Positions 13,901 to 20,347 of a DNA stretch of 64,000 bases are shown here, piece after piece. Every line of letters begins with the position of its first letter. The stretch's first letter is position 1. The notes beneath the pieces were generated by a model. The model was not told the DNA's origin. It ran no database searches and was given only the letters and a program-made list of their open reading frames with translations. The position numbers and the translations under genes were made by a program. This stretch comes from Flavobacterium sp. Root420. GTDB lineage: Bacteria > Bacteroidota > Bacteroidia > Flavobacteriales > Flavobacteriaceae. The stretch lies in NCBI RefSeq assembly GCF_001427905.1, contig NZ_LMEF01000034.1, positions 62,001-126,000 of the forward strand, written 5' to 3'.

Positions 13901-16021
13901 AGTATAATCAGATCCTGTTCCTACTTGCTCCCATTTACAAAGTTCACTCGGGTTTCCAGTACTTGCCAGTGCTTCGTTCGGACAGTTTTTACCTGTTGCT
14001 ACTGTACAGCTACCTTCAACGAAACGCTCCCATACTATATTGGACGCATCTAAGATGTTTGTTTTTATTTCTTTTTTATCATTACCACCACACAAATAAA
14101 TGTTTGGAAATGGTTTTCCGTTATCAGCACAAGTTACAACTTCACTTGCGAAAGGTAGTACAGGATTTGGACTTGTACTTTTAAAACGAGTTACCACAAA
14201 AGATTGGGAGATAGATCTACACGGTGCTGCTGCTAAGTTATACACATAATATGTTCCTTCTTTGGTCACATTAAATGGATTTCCTACGCCAATTTTATTT
14301 GTCATTTTAGCATCACTATACCATGTGTACGTTTCATATCCTTTTGCAGGAATAAGATCAACACTATCTGTACATAAAGTTACGTTCTCTGTATATTGAC
14401 AACCGTCTATACCTACTAAAAAGTTTGTGGCTTTTGGTGTTACAGCACATCCTTCAGTTGAATTAACACTTCCTTGCGGAGCTGTTTCATCGATTGAAAA
14501 ATTGGTGTTTTCCTTACCTTTGTAAGTAGCAAAGGCCTGGTTATCGATACTGTTAGAACAAGCCTCACTTAACGAATGACAATCAGGAACAACCTGAACT
14601 TTAAAAGCAATAGTACTTACAGTAGGATTATTCTTTGTTATTAATTTAGGATCTGTTACCTCAAAAACAATTTTTCTTGTAGCAGGGTCATAAGGTGTTT
14701 TAACTCTTATTCCAGCTGGTAACGGAAGTAAGTCGTTTGACTGATTAAAAATAACGTTTATTGGCAACTGGTCAGTAATAACTAATGAAGTTGCATCATC
14801 ATTACCCTTATTTTGAATAGTAATTTCATAACGCAGCTGCTGACCAAGTGTCACATTCTTTCCTCCGATATCGTTTCCGTCGGTGTCTTTTACAACTTTT
14901 GTCAGAGCAATTTGAGGGGCTATAACTTCTACGTTAAAAGCATTAAAATAAACACCATAACCATCGCCACTTGTCGTTAATTTTAAAGCAGCTGTTTGAT
15001 CGCCATTTTTAATAATAGCATTATTGGTATTATTCAAATCGATAATACCTGCATCAAAACCAAGTGTATTTGTGCTGGCTGGCTTTCTTGCGAGATTAAT
15101 TCCTGAAAGATCATTAATAACACTACAAAAGAAATTGTTTGTTTTACGCTCGGTTGTGAAAACCTGTGTACCATTTATAGAATAAGTATCGTCCTTCGTA
15201 TTTGCATCTCCTTCTAAAGCTGCAAAAGCTAATTTTACTTTTACATTACCTGTTGGAATGGTTTTAAAACCTGAAACTGAATAAGTCAAAGGAGTACCAC
15301 CAGATTTAATCCAGCTAAATCCATCGTAGGCAGTAATATATTTTGCACTTGAGTTTGGATCTTCATAAATAACAAACAAGGACCATCCTGCTGCATATCC
15401 TCCATTAGTTAATCTACCGCGAGCAGCATTAATATTTGCTACTGTATATTCTCCTTCAGGGTTTTTTGAAGCTTTTAGCAGGTCTGTTGCATTATAATAA
15501 TAAGCATAAGGTATTTGATCACCATTTGTTGTTTTTGGAGTATTATTATAATAATCGTAAATTAACGTTCCTGTAATATTATTATAAGTCGCTTCGTTGG
15601 CAAGCTTAAACTTTACCTCACCTAAATCAGTTCGCTTTACCGTTTTGTTATCTAAAGAAGCTTGCGTATAAACACCTGACCAATACAATCCAGCATACAC
15701 AATCTTGTAACAAGCTCTGCTCGCATTCGGCACCTTTAAGCTTGCAGAACTTGAACTAAAAGTATCAGGATCATTATCAATATCAACATATTGCATGTTC
15801 TCCGAGTTATTATCTGTAGTTCCGGTATAAGCATCGTTCGCATACTCACTTGTCTTATTGTTATCTCTATTAACAATACTATTACCAATAAGCATCATAT
15901 CTCCTCTAATACTCGTATCAAACCTTGAAGTAAAAGGTATATGATTTTGTGCTAGCATAAAATAACTTTGTAATAAAAACAAAGTCAATAAAATCAATCT
16001 TAGGTTAGTAGGCTTTCTCAT
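1..16021 (-). CDS. sprB: SprB, giant gliding-motility surface adhesin (partial, C-terminus missing)
   Basis: An uninterrupted minus-strand reading frame starts at the ATG at 16021 and is still open at base 1, so at least 5,340 residues are present. The start has an A-rich leader and opens with a signal peptide (MRKPTNLRLILL to about residue 25, then AQN). Residues about 30-360 form a non-repetitive beta-rich head. A DUF11-like domain follows at about 364-477. From about residue 700 onward there are roughly 50 cysteine-containing SprB-type repeats of about 90 residues, of the pattern YTVxVKDAxGC. In F. johnsoniae SprB is a roughly 6,500-residue type IX-secreted filament that moves along the cell surface and powers gliding. 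The identification rests on the repeats, the size and the sprC-sprD-sprB gene order. The type IX sorting domain would be off the left edge. Other giant SprB-repeat adhesins exist, so orthology is likely but not proven. Confidence 0.88.
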   Translation of the reverse strand, partial: MRKPTNLRLILLTLFLLQSYFMLAQNHIPFTSRFDTSIRGDMMLIGNSIVNRDNNKTSEYANDAYTGTTDNNSENMQYVDIDNDPDTFSSSSASLKVPNASRACYKIVYAGLYWSGVYTQASLDNKTVKRTDLGEVKFKLANEATYNNITGTLIYDYYNNTPKTTNGDQIPYAYYYNATDLLKASKNPEGEYTVANINAARGRLTNGGYAAGWSLFVIYEDPNSSAKYITAYDGFSWIKSGGTPLTYSVSGFKTIPTGNVKVKLAFAALEGDANTKDDTYSINGTQVFTTERKTNNFFCSVINDLSGINLARKPASTNTLGFDAGIIDLNNTNNAIIKNGDQTAALKLTTSGDGYGVYFNAFNVEVIAPQIALTKVVKDTDGNDIGGKNVTLGQQLRYEITIQNKGNDDATSLVITDQLPINVIFNQSNDLLPLPAGIRVKTPYDPATRKIVFEVTDPKLITKNNPTVSTIAFKVQVVPDCHSLSEACSNSIDNQAFATYKGKENTNFSIDETAPQGSVNSTEGCAVTPKATNFLVGIDGCQYTENVTLCTDSVDLIPAKGYETYTWYSDAKMTNKIGVGNPFNVTKEGTYYVYNLAAAPCRSISQSFVVTRFKSTSPNPVLPFASEVVTCADNGKPFPNIYLCGGNDKKEIKTNILDASNIVWERFVEGSCTVATGKNCPNEALASTGNPSELCKWEQVGTGSDYTASTKGKYRLTVTYKGGVCFNRFYFDVYKNDLTPTEKHTDIICSTNGSITVEGVPDGYEYAISKDPNGTIGAYQPTNVFPISTPGSYTVHVRQTNVTTFPCDFTVENILIRKRDIDVKTVIKQPLCAGAKGSVDVAANNVNPNYTFVIEQGNTTVQSVGPISQNNTKFDLLAGDYVLTVTTADGCSNISDVHIVAPDPLTATYDVKSLTACSDGEITINPKGGTSPYFYSINGEPFVSSDDKITVKSPGGSYSIIVADSNDCIYTIPTFLVNPIAKPTVTINPKNLSCYNAKEGEISITVTPADSGYTVSYSVAGVAGGAYTSLPTTGLSVGDYKVTVKYTINGVECTDPEKIIKITGPAAMLTASAGVAELSGCGPTGNTKQGMVRITNPQGGVPFPAPNLYRYSFDGGDTYITDNFAYINPSTTPITLYIKDAAGCVFPMSGIILDEKPADPTFSDPVLTYNCKGEGTATVMVNADASPNYNYSYYLGKPDPANPSNYIYTLNTNSPANIFKDIPVGDYKIKVEYNLVSAPTYSNLLSENFANGEDTTSPGINNVYCFEKQDAIVDCDKLKVWHPWLMNDGEYTVTKGILTDHDPDFGWIIPKDHTNTPGITDGRYLAINIGGVQEGIPVGTVIYSKPIHDVIPKQDVKVTFYALNLLKSSNAKAAPDLTIELSKNGTAVPGASVKTTKISQNEQWNKIELTINPGDNTDLDFVIKTNIAIVDGSDLAIDDILVYQLPKSCLQDKTLSLKVQTGQAFSAEVTNVNGVKCKGDENGTFSIVAKNFDTTNGFWYTLNGSATTPTWVKSTTSPVVFTDKAAGSYDIRVRYDNSATSCNFTIPTLIPTPDAFVVDANATTPTCKVGATVTASAVGGNGAYTLTLTDKNAPFTSKVFPSDGILTDIAPGTYTVSGVDVKGCSDSRDTDLVITAPVKPTAEVVKTAGLCFTTNAEITIKITGGVGKYTYQVSTNGGATYSTPSPAFDGPTFTYTATAPATYDFLITDSNNCEAIAISQKIDKAITAKADVTAPLTCKTGSAANATIEVKIDGGTGPYNYTVTNKDTNAVLVSNGTTPGPSFTYQAATAATYVFVIKDINDCPITIEKTINAKEEPTATFKTENVTCFNAANGYIDITAENGTAPFTYQFNGTGAFTSTTHYGSLAGSVAGTDYSFTVKDATDCTKTYTFKVFQPADIVATASITTPYTCLANAIITASVTSGGNAGGFTYVLKNTTVSTTVAVATNNTGLFENLTVPGDYTVTITDSKSCSKTVTAGTIVALNPPKGMTLTPSAVTCPSNTSNVTITNVVNDAGVAVPTAGLEYRIKSPTPPGTTTYQPGNSFNGLAAGVTYVFEVRDANKCVYEKSIEIKSLPAITVTVKSSNNISCLGSTDGSAVFTVTGMGNSVGYSYKVDALPTVTGLTSPAVGSSFDISVSNLGAGTHTITVTNTSTTCSDSEPVTILAPSTVLKFDPYGLTHVTCDNKGAATINVVGGWGTYTYTVTPTSPAGTAITQTSSNVFSNLNAGDYSVLVKDLNGCEITSTFTINPKVDPVAAIDAAATDLCAGGAGATITVTPNTQTNYVYKINNGTFKNDGTFTGLIPGEYIVTVKDISTGCSIQLTKQVVATPVVVTDHKITKKLDCSTSTDAVIEVTIGDGYPDYRYRVNINGAGFPTAYTAVGTGVTTFTYPASASGSYVFEILDSKGCKTGFTENVAAKVTPDFTTNIIHVKCFSNLTGKITVNATPVSGTYEYSKDNGSTWQSSNEFLGLGAASYTIVVRDTNTKCFVSKSITVNGPAAIFDASAIVSTVLKCGINNASQAAIITVTASGGTPYTGVNLYRYTYDTGNPATSVTLTTSNTFTINAPGLVDITVTDANGCTVQTSATVVALTPPTALAFTALAITCEATKLTTDLKVDVTGGKLPLKYEITSYTAAVAPTGGLVATNINANTHTFTGLVAGTYNFTITDDNGCTVKDSKTIDAVTPIQVNGSITKNVSCNNLADATLAFDVSGNITGGYTYELKDGTGTTITGGNLVVNTITYTNLKAETYTFTVINDATKCQAVKVLTIANPDPVTIASATGPKVFCDRNNTTITVTASGGTGTLYYAVVKAGTTPPPAFPADYTTSKTFPKNTLVDGESYDVYVSDAKGCSATTTATIVRDAAPTIVDPAVTCFKAGGAPITVTISGTVYGGAIQYGIDGVYNTDPVKTISAPGDYVLSVKDNNGCEAKKTLHVNNQLILTVTPNKEVTCTATLPATTDAKVTLSAGGGNSTYTYEYKLGTGGTYTPIVPAGTNEFYTSAIGDYYFKVKSDGCEAESTVPFVVTDPVKPVAHADVTNLSCYQSADGIVTIVPTAGVGPFTYIFNGGAPTNNSTFSNLPASTGLGYPYTIIDSKGCPSDIAYAIVTEPAQIQFSYTTVDMTCPGPTLGSVTVSTITNGVGPFTYELRNAVTGSIIVTGQSGASTYTFPNLSYGDFILTVSDINGCSNFKDDVKIVAPPNELDIDLTTPIATCADGATIIVEVNPLVVPAIPLYEFGIYNLPIAPFTTSLLPADPGFPMRRTFTGLTPGVTYTFVVYDPTTNCYYFEKAAGPIAPITSLASVATTVPVACKGTTTGGVSISLSGTTATQVNYEIFVDQSDVTTNITGTITMPTTVPVKVLGLSPGTYYVKFTEVDGSNTGCTSSSLPFVVTESAVNLTVTATSPKNDNCKNNAGQVVATPKGGTGPFKYIINQSATPLLVTDAWGADNANIFNVEAGFYYVWVKDAYDCINFTTVTVNPDPTPLINNLAIVDKCAAEGAFEVRVTMTTQGVAPYYISVNGGDFTEITDAVPFPYTIKGLNSGPVDVIIKDFNGCESPLVQSPIIPTPTASAQVTKVLDCSVAGNAVEDATITIKIEKGTLGYSYEVKKGAAAYAPFIPTTTTVAAGVTTITYTVAPADADVYQFRITDANNCRIETAPVIIDAIVPIALDIPIEIQPLCNGVAELGSVELGASGGKGPYTYSFNGSLFTSKTLYDVVAGPYTYIVKDDLGCELSGSGTLGTPSALAFDAPIIIPLSCGPVNVAQSATVTLVALAGTGTGLYKFSFNNSAFDFNPTYTVVEGDAGKVIPYGIQDANGCEVFSSVTITPLNPPKGFTLTQGLAITCSRANTTVTISGVIDGAGTLSYQIISPTLVNNLNNPVFSGLLPDVEYIFQVTDGNNCTFQKNLKIDNYINIDIVEQSTDGITCSTAVDGKASFYVSGFGTGVGTYHYILDGSATAVTGLTSSTINLTGLAAGPHDIEVFDDETDCHKLITFTIAAPPAALVLAPPVVTPLGCTTFGAVTLTAIGGWGDYTFTLTQPDNTTITNTDGIFENLTQLGFYDVAVKDANSCTVTVTDSFELLVAPKPTLTIDTTSDYCYYNTNSTTLVITANSTSTFPVTFEYSIDNGDTWHTSNTFDKLTPKTYLIKVRDNYGCESAATSTDIKTQLFASVENKGDIFCTNVDGTIRVSALGGYPDYSYTVAINGGLPSAKIPFGAGFSFVDYSVNAATPGSYVFTVYDSKDCAYPIPAIVMTAPAPVVFTAVPTSPYCAPSTPSQGNISNGSILFTLTSTADPKYTYSIQRTIPAGGVLITQDTPLFTGLIAGTYTVNVTSGRNCDAPTTVVIADPSLVVATATPGAFTCASPANTLNATIVTVTGAGGAGTGAVGDYTYSADGTNWKTTNTFNVIDNQMPQTLTYFVKDANGCIDSDQITISPFPTLKTPTLTRVTQIACNNTGEEINVQINGGSTPYNFNYQVSVDGGAFGLPAIPVTAGTNSFTYIAPLAGHIYHLKINDLNTGCFIISDAYEVPLFNTAKVIATPAEMISCFGNADGKITINITDYKGPYTYQIYNGLTPLLVTPGNGNSATVNPFTIPTGLAAGTAYTISITETAYPLCTVVSNNVIITQPPVIDLSALVITNVNQNCKTTGAVLTVDASTIIGGTPGFTYAFVPAGATPVAGDYNPENTKTIPTTKIAPAFDAWDVYVKDKNGCPEHVTVNISLDRMPVITNVTVASQCYNAAGYRIDVAANGVGTLEYSLDGKQFQSNNFFTVFSPGDYTVTVRDKNKCEVIATTPVKVLDPLTLRGEVTKMSTCTTADGEVTLYAGGGSATTPPSYVYTRDNWTTISLTPVFSGLAPGTYIFKVRDTGTSPTCEKEISIEIEIPTLVTGIVATPKAVSCNGYADGSIFVTIATSNDNPIYMYSLSGPVNRVPQKSPIFNDLPFGTYTVTVTSGRGCIGTAPGVIVPQPALIVVAKPAVTQYTCSTGTNAALNATITVAPGSVTGGNGKYVIYEFVRDGVTVQNDDRNTYTEIDNLGGTYVINVFDSNNCQGSYVSVTIDPYVGIADLDLDVTPINCKDDESVQVTAIATKGTLPTLSYTIEGVSPTVYPLTTSPTGLFTGLKVGNYKIVVTNPVTGCSIERFHIVNEPNTFKFVASDIKNVTCYSDEDGAITLTLVDNITTPKDDAGRFSYVITHESGTVQSGATTTKELKLSNLKKGSYTVVATLLDLPFCPVETQFRIDGPAAELEIKASKKDITCVSGNDDGEIRISAQGGWSGDYLYKLDGPVTVDFSTQNIFSGLKAGLYTVSVKDAGGCIDTDQVRLVVPTPIAVTALSDKTLLL
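11680..12330 (-). other. Non-repeat beta-sandwich-like domain inserted in the SprB repeat array
   Basis: SprB residues about 1235-1445 break the repeat pattern. The segment contains VWHPWLMNDGEY, a DGRYLAINIG strand, and a DLTIELSKNGT / WNKIELTIN / IDDILVYQLP series of strands. This arrangement resembles the jelly-roll (CBM or MAM-like) modules found in secreted Bacteroidetes proteins. The family call is inference; what is seen is a 200-residue stretch with no SprB repeat cysteine spacing, between ordinary repeats on both sides. Confidence 0.55.
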
Positions 16022-16109
16022 AATCTTTTTTTTGTTTACTTACATTTTATTCTTTAAGGGGCATTATTGAATAAAACACTTCGTATTCTATAACATTTAT
16101 TATTATTAC

Positions 16110-16129
16110 GTCCTCCCAAAAAAGAGGAC
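16110..16129 (-). promoter_or_regulatory. Hairpin in the sprD-sprB intergenic gap
   Basis: The 122-bp gap between sprD and sprB contains GTCCTC and GAGGAC separated by 8 nt, able to form a 6-bp GC-rich hairpin on the transcript. No long T-run follows on the minus strand, so it is not a classical terminator. It could be an attenuator, an mRNA processing site or a stabiliser separating the sprB message. That role is inference. Confidence 0.4.
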
Positions 16130-16143
16130 CGACTTTAACTCTA

Positions 16144-19100
16144 TTAATTCTCCACTTTTACAATAGCCATTTTCCCGTTGTATGGCTTGTTACCTTTTGC
16201 TTCTAATGCCTTAGTTGCTTCTGGTAAACCATCAAATTTCTCGTAATAGATATAATATTTACTTGTAGCTATGTTGTAGAAGAAATTAATGTCTGAGCGC
16301 CCTGAAGCTACTGCTTTAGTCAGGAATTCATCTCTTTTTTCAACACTGCTGTGAACTGCGATAATCATATAATAACCACTTTCAGAATTCTTGATATTCT
16401 TGATAATCTGCATATTTGACTGATCTTCACCAAAATCAAAATCACTTGCTGCTAATGGTGTACTACTAACTTTTGTAGTTTCCTTAATACGTTTAAGCGC
16501 TGCAAGATCCTGATTGTATCTTCCCTGATCATTTTCGTAAGCTGCACGTTTAATTCTACGTCTTTTCTCAATTTCAGTTTCAGCCTTAATTCGCTCTAAA
16601 TTCGCTAATAAAGCAGCACTGTCTTGTTCCATTTTTAATTGAGCCGCTTTTAACTCATTTATTTTTTCAAGATAGGCTTTGTTTAAAGCGTCGTTTTTAT
16701 TTGGAACTTTTCTAAGTCTCTCGTTGTATAAGTTTGTAAGCTTATTAAGCTCTTCTTTTGATGTTCTGTTTGCATCCGCAAGCTGCACTTTAAAAGCTTC
16801 TAATTGACTGTTTTCTGCAGCAACACTTTTAAATGGCTTAGGCTCTCTATAGATTCCTTTTTCACTTAAATCATTCTCTTCTCTTAAGTCATCAAGGTCT
16901 TTTTGCTTATTGGCAACCGTTGAAGTAAACTGAGCAAACAACTCTTTTTGCGTTTTAATAGCTGTTTCAATAGCTTTGGATAGAGCCTCAATCTCTTTTG
17001 CCGAATCATCCTTTGGAGTTGCTGCCAATTTTGCCGCAGCATCAGCATCGGCCTTAGCTTTAGCATCTGCCGCCAATTTTGCTTTTAACTCAGCTTCTTC
17101 AGCAAGTCTTGCCTGTAAGGCTTCTGCATCGGCTTTCGCTTTGGCATCGGCATCTAATTTTGCCTGACGGGCTTCTTCATCGGCTTTGATTTTGGCATCG
17201 GCTGCTAGTTTAGCCTGCAATGCTTCTGCATCTGCTTTCGCTTTGGCATCGGCTGCTAATTTTGCTTTTAAAGCTTCCGCATCTGCTTTCGCTTGGGCAT
17301 CTGCTGCAAGTTTAGCTTTTAGAGCGTCGGCGTCGGCTTTCACTTTAGCATCCGCGTCAAGTTTTGCTTGTAAAGCTTCCGCATCGGCTTTCGCTTTAGC
17401 ATCGGCAGCTAATTTTGCTTTTAAAGCTTCTGCATCGGCTTTTGCTTTGGCATCGGCAGCTAGTTTAGCTTTTAAAGCATCGGCGTCGGCTTTTGTTTTA
17501 GCATCTGCAGCAAGTTTAGCTTGTAAAGCTTCTGCATCGGCCTTCGCTTTAGCATCGGCAGCAAGTTTAGCCAATCGGGCTTCTTCAGCTAATTGTAATT
17601 GTTTTGCTTCGGCTTCAGCTTTCAATTTGGCAGTTATTTCAGCATCTGCTTTTACTTTAGCATCAGCAGCTAATTTTGCCTGCAATGCTTCCATATCGGC
17701 TTTGGCTTTGGCATCAGCAACTAATTTTGCTTGTTGTGCTTCTGCATCCGCTTTTGCTTTGGCATCAGCAGCTAATTTTGCTTGTTGTGCTTCTGCATCA
17801 GCTTTTGCTTTGGCATCGGCAGCTAATTTTGCTTGTTGTGCTTCTGCATCAGCTTTGGCTTTGGCATCAGCAGCTAATTTTGCTTGTTGTGCTTCTGCAT
17901 CTGCTTTTGCTTTGGCATCGGCAGCTAATTTTGCTTGTTTTGCTTCTGCATCTGCTTTTGCTTTTGCATCAGCAGCTAATTTTGACACACGCGCTTCTTC
18001 AGCTAATTGTATTTGTTTTGCTTCTGCTTCTGCTTTTAATTTAGCAGTCGCTTCAGCATCTGCTTTCACTCTTGCATCTGCAATTAATTTTGCTTGCAAC
18101 GCTTCCATATCTGCTTTTGCTTTGGCATCAGCAGCTAGTTTTGCTTGTTGTGCTTCCGCATCAGCTTTTGCTTTGGCATCAGCAGCAAGTTTTGCTTGTA
18201 ATGCTTCTGCATCAGCTTTTGCTTTGGCGTCAGCAACAAGTTTTGCTTGTAATGCTTCTGCGTCAGCTTTTGCTTTGGCATCAGCAGCTAATTTTGCCTG
18301 TAATACATCTGCATCTGCTTTCGCTTTCGCATCGGCAGCTAATTTTATTTTCAATGCTTCTGCATCGGCTTTTGCTTTTGCTTCAGCAGCGATTAACGCT
18401 TGTCTTGCTTCTGCATCCGCTTTCGTTTTCGCATCGGCAGCTAATTTTTCTTTTAGAGCAGCATCCTCAGCAGCTTTTGCTTTTGCAGCAGCGGCTAGTT
18501 TTGCTTTGTTTGCAGCATCAATATTTGCTTTGGTTTTTGAGTCAGCAGCAGCTTTGGCTTTAGTTTCAGCAGCTAATTTCGCCTGATATGCATCTGAGTC
18601 AGCTTTTGCTTTTGCATCGGCAGCTAATATTGATTGTAAATCTGCAGCTTCAGCTTTTGCTTTTGCATCGGCTTTTCTTTTCGCTTCAGCAGCATCTGCT
18701 TTTGCTTTTGCATCGGCAGCTAACTTAACTTGTAATGCTTCAGCATCTGCTTTTGATTTGTCAGCAGTTAATTTTGCTTTTGCAGCAGCTTCGGCATCAG
18801 CCTTCGCTTTTTCAGCAGTTAATTGTGCCGCTGTTTTTTGAAGCGCAGCTGGTGTGCTTGCGGTTTTCACTTTAGCAGCATTTTCAGCATCGACTTTAGC
18901 TTTCGCATCAGCAGCTAATTTTATTTTTAATGCTTCAGCATCTGCTCTTGATTTGTCTGCAGCTAATTGTGCCGCTGTTTTTTGCGGTGCAGGTTTAGCC
19001 GTAGCAACTGTTTTTCTGGCAGCAGCTTCAGCATCAGCTCTTGATTTATCAGCGGCTAATTGTGCAGCTGTTTTTTGTGGCGCCGGTTTAGCTGCAATAG

Positions 19101-20346
19101 CCGTTTTTCTCGCAGTAGCTTCAGCATCGGCTTTTGCTTTTGCATCGGCAGCTAATTTTAATCTTTGTGCTTGTGCTGCATCGGCTTTAGCTTTATTATC
19201 AGCTAACAATTTTACCCTTGCAGATTCAGCGTCTGCTTTTGCTTTTTCTGCAGCAGCTAACCTCACTTGTTGTGCTTCTGCATCTGCCTTAGCTTTAGCC
19301 TCAGCAGCTAATTTTGCTTTTTCAGCACCATCTACTCTCGTAACTGGTGCGGTCGTTGCCTTTTTAGCCATTACTGGTTTTGACTTAGCCGGATCTATAA
19401 GAGAACCTTCGTCATCATCTCCGTAATAGTAATTTTTGTTTTTGAATTTATAAGCAATTACAAACTCGTGTGAACCACCCAAATTCGAGAAATTACCCAT
19501 TCCTCTTTCGTAGTTATATTCAATAGCAATACTTGGCGAAATATTTACACCTAGACCTGCTGATACACCATATAAAGTATTATATCCTGCTTGTGCCCAG
19601 ACTCCTTGTGGAATGGCGATCATAGCAAGTCCTGAAAGAACTGTTTTATCTTGTTTGATTTCCGTTTTTACAATTCCGGAAAATTTACTTCTGTCAAAAA
19701 AACCATAACTATCAAGATATCCTGTATACATTGCGTGAAGTTCAATCGCTCTTTCCGGATCTTCTTTTATCATTCCGCCACCGAAATTGTACAGAATAAG
19801 ATTGTTTACCGATAATCCGAAATCAAGGAAAGCAGTACCGTAGTTAATACCAGGATTTACAGTAAGCATTGTATTTGAAGGATAATCTCCATTTAAAATA
19901 TTTGGATCGTCAGATATAATTTTTCCTTTGTCTAAACCACTTTGATAAGCACCTACATTTAAACCAAAAGTTAAATTACTGTCTTGTTCCAAAACGATAT
20001 TATGGGCAAAATTGACTACTCCGCCAAAAACGGTCATTAGACCATAATTTTGTTGAAACAATCCTATAGCAAAAGCTTCATTCTCTCTGAAACGGCCTGA
20101 ATAATTAAATAAATAAGTATTTGGTGCATTATCAAATTGCGTCCATTGTCTCTTATTATAAAAACTTATATATGGATTTGATTCACGAACAAAACTAAAT
20201 GTTGGGTTGATTAAATATCTATTAAACTTTAACGAATTTCTGATAGGTAACGAAAACGAAACAACTCCATTCTCAGTAGTTTCCTGGGAATAGAGTAAAT
20301 TTGAAAAACCGTAAAATAAAGTTATGAATAGTAGGATTTTCTTCAT
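16144..20346 (-). CDS. sprD: SprD, PorP/SprF-type outer-membrane protein fused to a long Ala-rich coiled coil
   Basis: The 1,400-residue protein has three parts. Residues 1-20 are a signal peptide, and about 20-310 match the PorP/SprF family (NPTFSFVRESNP, FGGGM, ALHAMYTGY-type strands ending in YKFKNKNYYY), a predicted outer-membrane barrel. Residues about 335-1108 are an almost pure AKADAEALQAKLAADAK-type repeat, predicted as a very long helix or coiled coil. The last 80 residues (about 1318-1400, GYYMIIAVHSSVEKRDEFL to YNGKMAIVKVEN) resemble a SPOR-like domain. The gene follows sprC with a 1-nt gap, implying translational coupling, and precedes sprB. In F. johnsoniae sprD is required for full gliding and acts with SprB. 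A periplasm-spanning function for the coil is inference. Confidence 0.8.
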   Translation of the reverse strand: MKKILLFITLFYGFSNLLYSQETTENGVVSFSLPIRNSLKFNRYLINPTFSFVRESNPYISFYNKRQWTQFDNAPNTYLFNYSGRFRENEAFAIGLFQQNYGLMTVFGGVVNFAHNIVLEQDSNLTFGLNVGAYQSGLDKGKIISDDPNILNGDYPSNTMLTVNPGINYGTAFLDFGLSVNNLILYNFGGGMIKEDPERAIELHAMYTGYLDSYGFFDRSKFSGIVKTEIKQDKTVLSGLAMIAIPQGVWAQAGYNTLYGVSAGLGVNISPSIAIEYNYERGMGNFSNLGGSHEFVIAYKFKNKNYYYGDDDEGSLIDPAKSKPVMAKKATTAPVTRVDGAEKAKLAAEAKAKADAEAQQVRLAAAEKAKADAESARVKLLADNKAKADAAQAQRLKLAADAKAKADAEATARKTAIAAKPAPQKTAAQLAADKSRADAEAAARKTVATAKPAPQKTAAQLAADKSRADAEALKIKLAADAKAKVDAENAAKVKTASTPAALQKTAAQLTAEKAKADAEAAAKAKLTADKSKADAEALQVKLAADAKAKADAAEAKRKADAKAKAEAADLQSILAADAKAKADSDAYQAKLAAETKAKAAADSKTKANIDAANKAKLAAAAKAKAAEDAALKEKLAADAKTKADAEARQALIAAEAKAKADAEALKIKLAADAKAKADADVLQAKLAADAKAKADAEALQAKLVADAKAKADAEALQAKLAADAKAKADAEAQQAKLAADAKAKADMEALQAKLIADARVKADAEATAKLKAEAEAKQIQLAEEARVSKLAADAKAKADAEAKQAKLAADAKAKADAEAQQAKLAADAKAKADAEAQQAKLAADAKAKADAEAQQAKLAADAKAKADAEAQQAKLVADAKAKADMEALQAKLAADAKVKADAEITAKLKAEAEAKQLQLAEEARLAKLAADAKAKADAEALQAKLAADAKTKADADALKAKLAADAKAKADAEALKAKLAADAKAKADAEALQAKLDADAKVKADADALKAKLAADAQAKADAEALKAKLAADAKAKADAEALQAKLAADAKIKADEEARQAKLDADAKAKADAEALQARLAEEAELKAKLAADAKAKADADAAAKLAATPKDDSAKEIEALSKAIETAIKTQKELFAQFTSTVANKQKDLDDLREENDLSEKGIYREPKPFKSVAAENSQLEAFKVQLADANRTSKEELNKLTNLYNERLRKVPNKNDALNKAYLEKINELKAAQLKMEQDSAALLANLERIKAETEIEKRRRIKRAAYENDQGRYNQDLAALKRIKETTKVSSTPLAASDFDFGEDQSNMQIIKNIKNSESGYYMIIAVHSSVEKRDEFLTKAVASGRSDINFFYNIATSKYYIYYEKFDGLPEATKALEAKGNKPYNGKMAIVKVEN
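17030..19345 (-). repeat. Alanine/lysine-rich 51-bp-type tandem repeat in sprD
   Basis: Roughly 2.3 kb encodes dozens of near-identical units of about 17 residues built on LAADAKAKADAEALQAK. Several runs, such as those around 17,720-17,960, are close to identical at the DNA level. This implies recent slippage or recombination. Long open frames exist on the opposite strand only because the repeated GCA/GCT/TTC codons lack stops in reverse. Confidence 0.9.
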
Positions 20347-20347
20347 A

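Noticed and set aside
13415..14184. Plus-strand frames within the sprB region (also near 1.9, 8.2-8.7, 10.4, 11.0 and 12.0 kb)
   Set aside because: They lie inside the continuous sprB frame, are short, and show low-complexity Cys/Ser/Ile composition typical of antisense frames.
17186..18586. Long plus-strand open frame (466 codons) opposite sprD
   Set aside because: It is the mirror image of the alanine/lysine repeat: its repeated ASASAFALASAANFA wording only reflects the reverse complement of GCA/GCT/AAA-rich codons. It has no promoter or natural protein character.
18854..19426. Plus-strand frame of 190 codons opposite sprD
   Set aside because: Same cause as above; the minus-strand coiled coil explains it.
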